From NCBI RefSeq assembly GCF_008831285.2, contig NC_045138.2:9703205-9767204 (forward strand): DNA of 64,000 nucleotides, given 5' to 3'. A program made the position numbers and the translations under genes. Below the pieces are notes generated by a model. The model was not told the DNA's origin, did not search any database, and saw only the letters and a list, made by a program, of their open reading frames with translations. This DNA comes from Nymphaea colorata (lineage: Eukaryota; Streptophyta; Magnoliopsida; Nymphaeales; Nymphaeaceae). This document shows positions 11,601-24,300 of this stretch, piece by piece; the stretch's first letter is position 1; the number at the start of each line of letters is the position of its first letter.

Positions 11601-13292
11601 ACACAAGGAAGAAACCACCAATAAAATGAAGCAAATTCGAGTAAGGCATCCTTAGTGGCTAGAGTGATGTGACACCTAGAAAAAAGCTAGATTTGGCCCT
11701 TGCATTGGCTGATTTGAGATGTGCAGCTCCTTTTTAGGGGCTTTTCGGAAATTGGGGGGGGGGCACAAATGAGATTGCGCTCTAGTTGGTGTTGAGTAGG
11801 GCCCACTCCTTTGAGGCGGCTCCTAGGTGTTTGACAATTATTAGGCACAAGTGGGGCCTCCTGCTGAAGTGGCAGTCCGTGCGGGTGTAGGTGTGTGTCT
11901 AGCATGTAGAAGAGTGTGCCACCATGCTCTAAAGTAAGACTGACCCCTCCTCGTGCACATGCGGCTCAGCCAAAGGTGTGCTATCGAATGTGGCTGATTA
12001 TTGGTCTCTTGTAGGGCTCGAGGTGGCTCGGCCTAGGTAACTATTCGGTTTTAGGCTGAGCTCTTGTGCTGCAACCTCTGGGGGCAAGCGAGACCGGCCG
12101 TAGGGTCTCAGCTGTGGCCTGGCTGTATAGTAGTGCACCAGTTGAGAATACGGCTACTGTTGAGGCCTATGTTGTGGACTTAGCCTCCTTATGAGGCTGA
12201 GACAAGTGCTGGAGATAGTAGAAGGAAGAAGGGGTACATGAAGGGGTTGACCCTTTGCTGATGTCTCTATCAGATAACCTTCCTGAAAGCATTGTCTGGT
12301 GCTTGCCGGGTGTGGTCGATGGTGGCCGAGCTAAGGGGTGATGAAATGGATGCAGGCCAAGGTGGGGCTGCATCACCCAGCCATGTTAAACCCAGATCCC
12401 TACCTTGGGCACCTTACATGTCCCAAGCTTGCTCCCCATCCATCTTTGCAACCTTGCATTGGTGTTCAGTCTGTACGTATAAGTGTAAGGGGATCGGGTC
12501 TGGATTGGGTCTGTTCAGACCCGATCCACTTTGTTTTTATGTTTTCACGCCTAAGTGGTGGCATCTCTTGTAATTACTTGATGTTTTATTCCTCTTTTTG
12601 TTGTAACCTAATTAGGTTTATGTTTTAATAATAGAGATCAAGTATCGTGTGGCTGTATTGGCCGACGGTTCTCTTACCTTCATTGCTTTCTTCTATTCTC
12701 TATTCTCCGTCCTCCTTATTTTCAGACGGAGAGACTGATTCGGTGGTGTTTTAGTGAAGATTCTCACATGGTATCAAAGCCAGGTTACATTGTCCTCCGG
12801 TGAGTGATTTCAGCTTGGAGTATTCTGCCCTAAATCTTATTTTCTGCCGTGCTTGGAGTATTCTGCCCTAAATCTTATTTTCTGCCGTGGTTATCCCCAA
12901 ACTCTGTTTCTGCCCTTAATCCCACGATTTGCCCTAATTTCTGTTGCCCTAAATTCTGTTTTTTGCCCTAAATCACTCGATTTGCCCTAATTTCTGTCGT
13001 GACCTTTAAAATTCTGCCCACTCTAATCCTCTCTTTCAATCATGGACCAGCCGGCTCCCTCTCTTCTATCTTCTAGTTTTCTCTCACAACTCATCTCTAA
13101 AAAACTGAACCATAGTAATTATTTGACTTGGAAACGTCAAATTGTCCCATTTATTAAGAGCCATAGACTGTATGGGCACATCGATGAGACTACTCCAGCA
13201 CCTCCAAAGTATGTTAACCGTGAAGTAAATGATAGAAATGTAGCACCAATATCTATAACCCGAAAACAGCACTCACGCAGGAAGATAGAGAT

Positions 13293-13328
<36 letters not shown>

Positions 13329-16300
13329 TGAAAACAAGAAGAAACTGAGGAGAAGAAGCCGTTGCCAAAATGGTTTGCACGGCCTCTATTTATAATCCCA
13401 TTTCCAGAATTCTAAGAGTCTCCAATCGTAGAATCCTAGGAGATTTCACAAGCTCCAAGGACATTAATTACATCATAGAAACCTAAGAGACTTCACATAT
13501 TACAAGGATATTAACTACAACATAGAATCCTAGGAGACTCTTCACATGTTACAAGGACATTAAATATTTTAACACATTCTACAAGGAGGTGGAATCCTAA
13601 GAGACTCCTCTTCAACGTGCTGGTGAAGGATTTATATTTTAACACCCTCCCTCAAGTTGTGCATGGTTTTGCACCATGTACAACTTGCCTTTTAGAAACC
13701 AGAATCGTTCCTTTGTTAATCCTTTTGTAAATAAGTCTGCAACTTGTTCATCTGTACGAACATAAATAGGCTGAATCTCCTTGTCTTCCACCTTTTGTCT
13801 AACAAAGTGTTGATCAATCTCAATGTGCTTTGTTCGACCATGTTGTACGGGATTAAAGGCAAAGTTAATAGCGCTTTGATTATCGCACATTAACATTGAT
13901 GTTTTAATCTTTTCTCCAATGTCTTCTAGCAAATGTCTAACCCATGTAACTTCAGCAGTACCTGCAGCCATGCATCTGTATTCAGCTTCAGTGCTGGATC
14001 TTGCTACTGCCTTTTGCTTTCGACAACTCCAAGACACAAGATTACGTCCAATGAAAATACAAAAACCAGAAATGGACTTTCTTTGATCTGGATCTCCAGC
14101 CCAATCTGCATCTGTGAATGTCATAAGTTGATGTCCAGTAGTTATATTTTCACTCTTACCATAAACTAAGTCATCTCCTGCTGTCCCTTTAAGATATCTT
14201 AATATTCTTTTGACAGCATCCATGTGAGTATCTCTAGGTGCATGCATAAATTGGGATACTTGATTCACGGCATATATAATATCTGGTCTAGTAAGTGTAA
14301 GATATTGAAGTGCCCCAACAATACTTCGATATTGCGTAGGATCTTCATATAACTCCCCATCTTGAGCACTTAGTCTTTGATTTAGAACACTAGGAGTTCC
14401 AACAGGCTTACAATCAGACATACCTGACTTTTTCAACAGATCCAACGTGTATTTCTGTTGTGTCAATGTGAGGCGATTATTGTGCCTATCAATCTCCACT
14501 CCAAGAAAGAATCGTAAATCACCAAGCTCTTTCATTTTGAAGTTTTGCATCATCAAAACTTTAGCTTCTTCTATGTGTTTTTCTGAATTGCCTGTGATAA
14601 CAATATCATCAACATATATAAGAAGTAAAGTAAATATGTTTTCCTTTCGATAAATGAAAAGAGAGTGATCTAGAGGACATCTCCGAAAACCACATTCTTG
14701 AATCTTGCAAGAGAAACTGTCAAACCACGAACGTGAGGCCTGTTTAAGTCCATAAATAGATTTTCTTAGTTTGCAAACCCATGCATGAGAGTCTCCTTTC
14801 GTGTATCCTGGAGGTTGTTCCATATATACTTCCTCCCTTAAATCACCATGAAGAAAAGCATTCTTCACGTCCATTTGATGTAGTCTCCATCCATATTCAA
14901 CTGCCAATGATATAATCACGCGAATTGTTCCCATTTTGATCACAGGGCTTAATGTCTCATCATAATCTTCTCCATATTGTTGTGTAAACCCTTTTGCTAC
15001 TAACCTTGCTTTGTGTCTTTCTATGCTGCCGTCAGGTTTGTATTTAATTTTGTATACCCATTTGGAGCCCACTACGTTCTTTTCGTGTGGCCTTGGAACG
15101 ATCTCCCATGTTCCACATTCATGCAAGGCATCCATTTCTTCTTTCATAGCCTTTCTCCAATGATGTGATTTTGATGCTTGATCAAATGAAGTAGGTTCTT
15201 CCTCCTTGCCAACTTTTGCCATGAATAACTGAAAATCAAGTGATAAAGAATCATAGCTAACCCACCTGTAAATGGGATGACGAATGCGTTGGGATCTTCT
15301 AAGGTGGGGCATGTTGTCTTCTTCACTGTGAGCATCTATGTCCCTTAGTCGTCGACTGTAGATAAGACCCGAATATCGATGTGCATCGTTGCTCTGTTCT
15401 TCATTATTGTTTTCGTGATGACTTGATGACTGTGTTGGATCTTCTTGATTTTCACTTTGAGCCATATCCGACGGTTGTATTGCTCTCTCTGAATCTTCAC
15501 TTTGAGGCACATCATTTTCTATAACAGGATCTGCATTGAATAACTGTGTACTGGTCCAGGGATCATAAGATTCAATGGTCATAGGCATTTCATTTGTATT
15601 ATCAAAACTATGTTCATCAAAAATGACATTTCTTGAAGTTTTGATACGTTTAGTTGTTGGATCATAGCATCGAAAACCTTTATATTCATCAGCATATCCA
15701 ACGAATCTACATTGAATAGCTTTGTCTTGAAACTTGTTCCTCAAGGCAGCATCAACGTGAACATAGCATACACAACAAAAAACCTTCAAGTTCTTGTAAT
15801 CAGGTTGTTTGCCTAAGAGTGTAAAATATGGCGATTTAGACATCAAGAGTGTCATAGGCAAACAATTTATTATGTATACAGCAGTATGGAAGGCTTCAGT
15901 CCACAAGGAAATGGGCACATTAGTATCATGCATCATGCTCATGGCGCTTTCAACTATATGTCGATGTTTCCGCTCAACTACACCATTTTGTTGTGGTGTG
16001 TAAGGGCAAGAAATTTGTCTAGTTATCCCTTTTTCACGTAGAAATTCAATAAAATCAAGCGAGGAATATTCTCCCCCTCCATCACATTGAAAATGCACCA
16101 CATTGGATGAAAATTTAGTTTGAATCATGGCATAGAAGTTTTGAAATATGTGAGGTACTTCTGATTTGTGTTTCATGAAGTAAATCCAGGTGAAACGTGA
16201 GTAAGAGTCAATGAATAAGACATAATATCTTGACCCAGACATGGAATCAATAGGGGCTGGCCCCCATACATCAGAAAAAATAGTTTCAAAAGGTTTGGAA

Positions 16301-18286
16301 GCCCTTTGATTTATATTATGGAAAGGTAAAACATGACTCTTACAAAGTCCACAACTTGAACATTTTTTGACACTTGAAGTAAGAGGTAAACTTGATCTTG
16401 GAATGAGACTATCTGTGACAAGTTTTTCAATGAAATGTCGACCACAATGTCCTAGCCGACTATGCCACAAATCAGACTCCAAAAATTGGTTAGGGCCCCT
16501 TACTTTTGATTGAAAATGACAAGAACTTGGCACTGATGACGCATTATGAGAAAGAGAAAATGTCTTCAATCCTATATCAAAAGTGGATGAATCCTTGGGT
16601 AGACATTCCTTGAGGACGTACATATTCCCTTGACGCTCCCCTCTAGCGAACATTTTCTTCGTTTGGAGGTCCTTGACATAGACAGAAGAAGGTGTGAATT
16701 CAACAGAAGAGCTTGTATCATCAATGAGTTTAGAAATGGATATGATGTTCTTTTTGATATTGGGAGCAAGAACAACATTAGACAGTGATAGAGACGAGGA
16801 TGACAATGGAATATGTGCATTTCCAATATGTGTAATAGGATGAGATTTTCCATCACCTGTTATAATGCAACTTCTACCGTAATGAGGGGATAAGTTAGTC
16901 AATTTACCTGCATTTCCTGTCACATGGGTAGCTGCACCTGAATCCAAGAACCATTCTCCCTGCTCATTTTGCTTTATAGTCATCTTTGAGAATGCGGCCA
17001 TCAATAGCTGTTGCATATCTTCAGCGGTGGATTTAGAACTTTGTCCTCCTTGTTTATAATCATGTCTTACCCCTTTGTTTTTATTTTGAGGATTAAACCA
17101 ACATTGTGCCTTCATGTGTCCTTTCTTGTTGCACTGAAAACAAATTGGTATTTTTCTTGAAGTATCCAAAGGAGACATACCTTGGTTATGTGGTGTTGGT
17201 AGAATGCCACGACCACCATGGTTGGAGTTCCCATGGCTCTTACCAAACCTTACATTCATAGCCAACACATTTTGGGAGTTCCCTTGATCAGTCCTTTCAA
17301 TGACTCTTTTCATATTCATTTCATGTTGGAGAAGTTTACCTTGTAGTTCGTTGAAGGAAGGCAGAACAGGAAGGACCTCAAGAGCTGTAATAAAAGCATG
17401 ATAATCATGCCCTAGTCCATTCAAGGTTTGCTGCACCTTTTCCTTATCAGAAATGTTATTCCCTGAGGCAGCAAGTTGGTCTGCGACGGCCTTAATACGC
17501 CCCAAATAATCCATGATAGACGTTGAACCTTTGCTCAAATTCTGAAATTCTTTCTTTAAGTACATAATTCGAGCTTCTGATATTTGGGAAAAGGTATCAG
17601 CAAGGGTTTCCCATAATTCTTCTGCAGTACAATCATCAGAAACTGAAAGTAACACTTGTTGAGATAAAGTGGACAAAATATACGCAACCAGACTTTGATC
17701 ACGTCTCATCCACATAGCATGTTCAGGATTATTGTCTTCATGAACAACAATAACTTCTCCTGCCTCATTTTTTATTTCCTGTAAGACGGATATTGGTGGA
17801 GCCTTTGTTGAACCATCGAGATGTCCAAAGAGGCCTTGACTTCTTATGAAAGGCATGATTTGCCTTTTCCAGATCAGATAATTCTCATGGTTGAGTTTTT
17901 CGGTAATAAGGTGAGGAAGAAAACTTGAGGACATGCCAGAATGCGAAAGGTTTTCCATGATAGCAGAAAGGAATGGTATATAGGTAGAAGATGAGAGGGA
18001 AAGAAGACACGATATAACAAGATGTGTCCTTGGGTAAGCAAGAAGAAAAAGGAACAAGAATTGCGCAAGAGAAAAGTAAATTCAGGATAGAGACAAGATG
18101 AGAAAAGAATTCTAACCAGATCAGACCTGTTTGGGCATTTCGTTTGGTAGAGATAACGTAGCCTGGCGCTCTGATACCATGATAACCCACAGGTCACAGG
18201 ATCGAAACCTGTCTCTGATACCATGATAGAAATGTAGCACCAATATCTATAACCCGAAAACAGCACTCACGCAGGAAGATAGAGAT

Positions 18287-18322
<36 letters not shown>

Positions 18323-21300
18323 TGAAAACAAGAAGAAACTGAGGAGAAGAAGCCGTTGCCAAAATGGTTTGCACGGCCTCTATTTATAATCCCATTTTCA
18401 GAATTCTAAGAGTCTCCAATCGTAGAATCCTAGGAGATTTCACAAGCTCCAAGGACATTAATTACATCATAGAAACCTAAGAGACTTCACATATTACAAG
18501 GATATTAACTACAACATAGAATCCTAGGAGACTCTTCACATGTTACAAGGACATTAAATATTTTAACACATTCTACAAGGAGGTGGAATCCTAAGAGACT
18601 CCTCTTCAACGTGCTGGTGAAGGATTTATATTTTAACAGTAAAGAAGACAGTCGTGGGAGGTAAAGGTGCGGGGGCCTCGGTTGGAAGTGAAATCAGTTT
18701 TGAATACGAAACTCTTCCTGAGAGCAATCCCAAATATGAAGTTTGGCTGGCTCACGACCAGTCTCTTGTTGCTTATATCACTTCTATCTTGTCAGAGGAG
18801 GTATTGATGATGATTTAATTGCCCTAGAGTTGTGGTCTACCCTTGCCACAACATATTCTCAAGTCTCGAAAGCACGTTTTCTACAATTAAGAAGGCAATT
18901 TCAGGATATCAAGCGTGGGACACGTACAGTTTTGGAGTATTTGAATGAAATCAAGAGTGTTAGTGATCAGCTTGCTGCAATTGGACATCCCGTCAGCGAC
19001 AAGGACAAAGTCCAACAAGCCTTGAGTGGACTGGGAACAAAATTTGATATTTTTTGCACAGCCTTGGAAGTCTTACCTGTTCTCCCATCTTTTGAAGATC
19101 TAAAGGCCAAGTTTTTTCAACATGAAGCTAGTCGAGTTCAACGACATAATCTGGTTCCTTCCAACAGCCACAATGTACTGATCACAGGAACTCACGCACT
19201 GCAAGGAAATCGCACTCGTTCTTGGACTCCTCAGGTAGGCATGGGAAGAGGGATTCTCCCAACACCGCCAAGCATGAATACTACCTCTGCCACATCTAGA
19301 AGAATCCCGACATGCTTCTATTGCAACAAGAAGGGGCATGTAAAATTAGAATGTTGGCACAATACTCAGAAAAAGAATAGTCAGATCAGGCGCGAGAACA
19401 GGACAGCAGCAGGGTCAGCTCCATCCTCATCTAGATCAAATCCAACTTCAAAGGTTTCAGTAGACGTGCAACAACTTCTAATGACAGCCTTATCTAAACT
19501 TAACTTGAAGCAAAATGAGCAAGGAGAGTGGTATGTGGACTCTGGAGCAGCAGCCCACGTTACTGGTGACACAGGTAATCTCTCTAGTGTTTCCCCTTAT
19601 TTAGATCAAGGCTCAGTAGTCACGGGAGATGGTTCCCATCACACAATATCGCACATTGGAAATGCACAAATATCCATGGGTTCTTCTTCCATTCCATTAA
19701 AGAATGTCCTTGTTGTTCCAAGTGTCAAGAAAAATATTATCTCAGTGTCCAAACTTATTGATGATACTCACTCCTCTGTTGAATTCATACCATCTTCTGT
19801 TTATGTCAAGGATGCTCAAACCAAGAAGACATTCGCTGAGGGCACTCGCAAAGGAGATATGTATGTCCTTGAAGAAGCTCCAAAGCTGTCCAAACTTCAC
19901 CCTCCAGATTCATGTTCTTCAAGTCATAATGAAGTCAATGTCGCAGAATATAATAAGCCATCCATTTGGCATGGTCGGTTAGCTCATTGTAGTCAGTCTT
20001 TTGTTCGAAGTCTTGTTGCAGACGAGCTCTTAGATAAGTCCAGTCTGAGTTCAGTCAGTGAGTCCAGCATGTGCTCGAGTTGTCAACTTTGTAAGAGCCA
20101 TGCCCTTCCTTTTTAGTCAATTAATAAAAGAGCTTCAAGGATTTTTGACACCATATATTTTGAAGTTTGGGGGTCTGCTCCAATTCCCTCTTCTTCTGGG
20201 AGTAGGTACTATGTCATTTTTATATATTCATATTCCCGACATACTTGGATACACTTCATGAAACACAAATCTGAAATTTTCCGTTTGTTTACTCAATTCC
20301 ATGCCTCGGTTCGAAATAAATACTCCACTAATATTGTGCATTTTCAATGTGATGGTGGTGGTGAATTTATTTCTAATGAATTTACTGAGTATCTACTAGA
20401 TAATGGGATCACTAGACAGATTTCATGCCCACATACTTCTCAACAAAATGGAATTGCTGAACGGAAACATAGACATATTGTTGAAAGCGCGCTCAGCATG
20501 ATGCATGACACAGACTTACCCATGACATTGTGGATTGAGGCTTTTCATACGGCTGTCCATGTTATAAATCGACTGCCATTGGCTTTGCTTGATGACAAAT
20601 CCCCATATTTTTTATTACATCAAGAGCAGCCACGCTATGAGGAATTGCGTGTTTTTGGACGTGTTTGCTATGTGCATGTTGATGTTTCCTTACGTAACAA
20701 GTTTCAAGATCGTGCTATTTTGTGCAGATTTATAGGGTATGTAGAAAACTACAAGGGTTATAGATGTTACAACCTTAAAACTGGGCGTGTTCATATTTCA
20801 CGACATGTTGTTTTTGATGAAAACAGGTTACAAGATCCCAAGGCTACTTGCATGACACTCAAGGATAAAAATGAGGTTTATGATACTTGGCTGCATGCTG
20901 AAATCCTAAGACAAGGGGCTGACCGTTTGGTTGAGCACGAGGAGCAAGATGTTAATGAGCCTGAGACACTTGTGAGCGATTCCTTGGACAGCATGCCCTC
21001 ATCCTCCCAACCCCATGATTCACCTATACATAGTCGGTTCTCAGGCCTTGTGTACTCTAGGCGATCAGCTCCTACTGCAGCCCCACGTCAGTCCCAACGT
21101 GTGCGACATCCCATTGATTGGTGGGTAAGTTATAACAACTTTTCTTTAGATTTTCAGTTGTTTATGACAGAAGTCAGCAAGAAGGTCGAACCAAAATCCT
21201 ATCATTATGCAAGTAAGGAAAAATGTTGGGTTGAAGCTATGAATGAGGAAATGGCAGCCTTGCATGAGTTTCAGACTTGGCAGATTGTCCCTCGTCCAAC

Positions 21301-24300
21301 TGATAAGAATGTTGTGGGCTCCAAATGGGTCTACAAACTGAAATATAAGCCAGATGGTAGCATTGATCGACATAAAGCACGTCTTGTGGCGCGCGGTTTG
21401 ACACAACAATATGAGGAAGATTATGATGAAACATTCAGTCCGGTTATCAAGATGGGCACAATACGTGTGATTATTTCTCTTGCAGTCTCATATGGGTGGC
21501 CTCTTTATCAGTTAGATGTCAAAAATGCTTTTCTTCATGGGATTCTTAAGGAAGAGGTATACATGGAGCAACCTCCCGGCTACAATACTCATGATCCTCA
21601 AAAATTGGTTTGTAAGTTACACAAGTCTTTATATGGGCTGAAGCAAGCTTCTAGATCATGGTTCGATCGGTTTTCTCATCATATACAACAAGCTGGTTTT
21701 CTACGAAGCTCTCTAGATCATTCCTTGTTTATGTATCATACCGAAGAAGTTACTACTTGGTTACTTATCTATGTAGATGATATTGTTATAATTGGGAATT
21801 CTTCTTCTCATATATCTTATGTTAAGGATCTGTTGCAGCAAGAATTCAAGATGAAAGATCTCGGCGAACTTCGGTACTTCTTGGGTGTTGAACTAGACAG
21901 GGCAAATGATCGATTGACTCTTACGCAGCATAAGTATACTCTTGATATTTTGGACAGGGCATGTATGATTAATTGCAAACCCATAACTACTCCTAGTGTT
22001 CTAAACACTAAATTGGCTGCCTCTGATGGAACCGCTGCCTATTCAAATCCTACCTTCTATCGCAGCATTGTTGGTATGTTACAATACCTTACCTTTACCC
22101 GCCCAGACATAGTCTATGCTGTAAATCAGATCTCTCAATTTATGCATGCACCCACAGAAGGACATATGGATGTCGCTAAGCGGATCTTACGGTATCTCAA
22201 AGCTACTCTTGGGGATGGATTGATCTATACAAAGTGTCCCAATGTTTCTCTTGGACATAAGATATATACTTATACTGATGCAGACTGGGCAGGAGATCCT
22301 GATGACCGACGCTCAGTTTCAGGTTTCAATCTCATTTGTTGGAGCAATAAAAAGCAGCGTGCAGTTGCATATATACTTACCTTCATTGCTTTCTTCTATT
22401 CTCTATTCTCCATCCTCCTTATTTTCAAACGGAGAGACGTGATTCGGTGGTGTTTTAGTGAAGATTCTCACAATTGGCTCAACACACCTTGTTGTAGCTG
22501 CTTCACCACTCTCTAAGGCCTTTGACCTGCTTGCCCTAAGATTGAGTTATGTGCTCATTTCACCATGGCCACCACCCTTCTCAAGTCAATAGTGCCCTCA
22601 TTGTTCAACTCATGGGCATCCTTGAGATAGCCAAAACTCACCATCCCTCCTCAAGCCTCACCCTATAATATATACCTATGCTGTTGTGTTCCTTTGCCCC
22701 TCTTGATAAAAACCCCCTTTGGCATTTAATTGAGTCCTTAATCAGCCCAGTTTGTCTTGACTCTCACACACCTTTAGCTATTGTGTCATTTCTTCATCAT
22801 GAACCATGTCAGCCTAAGTAGCGTTCAACCCATAGTCCACTTATGGATAAGGCTTCCATCTAGTGTTTTGTCTTCGTATACATTTGCGGTCTGCCACCAA
22901 CTTTCTTTTTGCCGCATAAGTTATCACCAAACCTCCTTAAGACCTTGCTTCTAATGGAGGAAAGTTTCCAAACCCAAAATCAGGTACTGTCCGGACCCTT
23001 GTAGAGGCTTAGAGATCTTCAGTTATATTGCTCACACTCAAGCATTTCTACTGTTGGTCTGCATATGCTCTTTTGATTTTGTGTTAACTTTATTGCTTTT
23101 AATGGCTGTACATTTTTATGGGTGTTCAGGTTCCTCTTGACTTCTCGCTTTGTTCTTATTTACAAGTTATCTTCCTAGAACCACGAATGAAGATACAAGT
23201 CCAAGGATCACTGGTAATAAAGGTTATTTATTGATTTGTTTCATATGGATGGATGTATGGTTGACTTTGTCGTTGTTTGGATAGGTGAAAAGTCGTCCTT
23301 TGGCTAAATCTTTGAGCATGACAGTTGTTGTTGATGATTTTGTCATTGGTAAGCCTGTTCGTTTAACACTGGGACGTAGTCAAACAGAATGGAAGAGGAG
23401 GAATTGTGGAATTTTTCTATATTGGCATGGCCGCTTGATTGAGGTAATGCAGTAAGAATAATGGGTCTCAGGTTTATAACCTTTACAACCATGTTTTCTT
23501 GTGGAAAGTCATAATTTCACCTTCTCTCTGCCGCTCTCCCATGCTCTCTTGGTCAAACAAACACAAAGTCACAAAACTGCTGTCTCGACAGTGATACACT
23601 GCACAAAAGCATAACATAAATATATGAATTCACAAATTTGTGAGTACATTTCTGCAACTTCTATTTTGGTGTTGTTGTTTTTGAACTAGCAGAAATCTAA
23701 TTGTCTCACAAATAATGCTTCCAAGGCTGTTTTTTATCATGTTTTTACGTTGCATTTTTTGCATAGATACCGCAAGCTTCTTTCTTCTTAGGGTGTTTGG
23801 TATGTTATGTATTTCAATGCTATCTATGACCTGGTGTCTCTGGCTCTTAGAGTTGTTTAGGTGTCTAGATATCTTTTTCTCATTTCCCTTCCCCCACCCC
23901 CATCTTAATGTCATAAAACAGTTTTTCAGAGTTTTAGAGTTTTTCCATTTTATGCTTTCTATGGGCTACTCAATTATTTTGGAAATTAGCAAGTCATTGT
24001 CACAATACTTAAGGACATTTTAGGAAATTTCATGCGAGCAAAACTGGTCCTACTTACACATATGTTTACATGCATTAAGGTGTGTTAATTCTTGATTGAA
24101 TGATCAGAAGCATATAATATCTTTTACATTCTCATACATAGTTGTCCTTGGGCTTAAGGGTCTTGGGCATGATCTATATCTTATGAGGACCCAAAACAAT
24201 GATTCATTAAAAATAATCTAAAATCATGTGAGGTGTATTAGGTCTTCATATAATTGCATTGAATGGGGAAACTTTTATGAAGAAAATCGGGCTCTCTTAT

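Larger units (their letters stand above)
13230..18638 (-). mobile_element. Copia element A, apparently intact and young
   Basis: A 5409-bp element on the minus strand inside the gag of Copia B. The 5-bp duplication GTAAA lies at 13225-13229 and 18639-18643. Both LTRs are 415 bp and differ by one base by eye (TTCC versus TTTC near 13402). Primer site, gag-pol frame and polypurine tract are all present. The two-level nesting and near-identical LTRs make it the youngest layer here along with Copia C. Confidence 0.96.
12463..22472 (+). mobile_element. Copia element B, decayed, hosting Copia A
   Basis: A plus-strand Copia element in intron 6, with the 5-bp duplication ATTGG at 12458-12462 and 22473-22477. 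The 5' LTR (12463-12768) is complete and is followed by a mutated primer site, TGGTATCAAAGCC. The leader carries a tandem copy of a roughly 40-bp segment (about 12810-12890). The 3' end is deleted: RNase H stops short and runs straight into the last 97 bp of the 3' LTR. Gag is split by Copia A at 13230-18638. With A removed, about 4.6 kb remain. Confidence 0.93.

Noticed and set aside
18182-18223. Possible tRNA gene
   Set aside because: Only the 3' half of a tRNA is present and it includes the CCA that plant tRNA genes do not encode. It is better read as a primer copy within Copia A.
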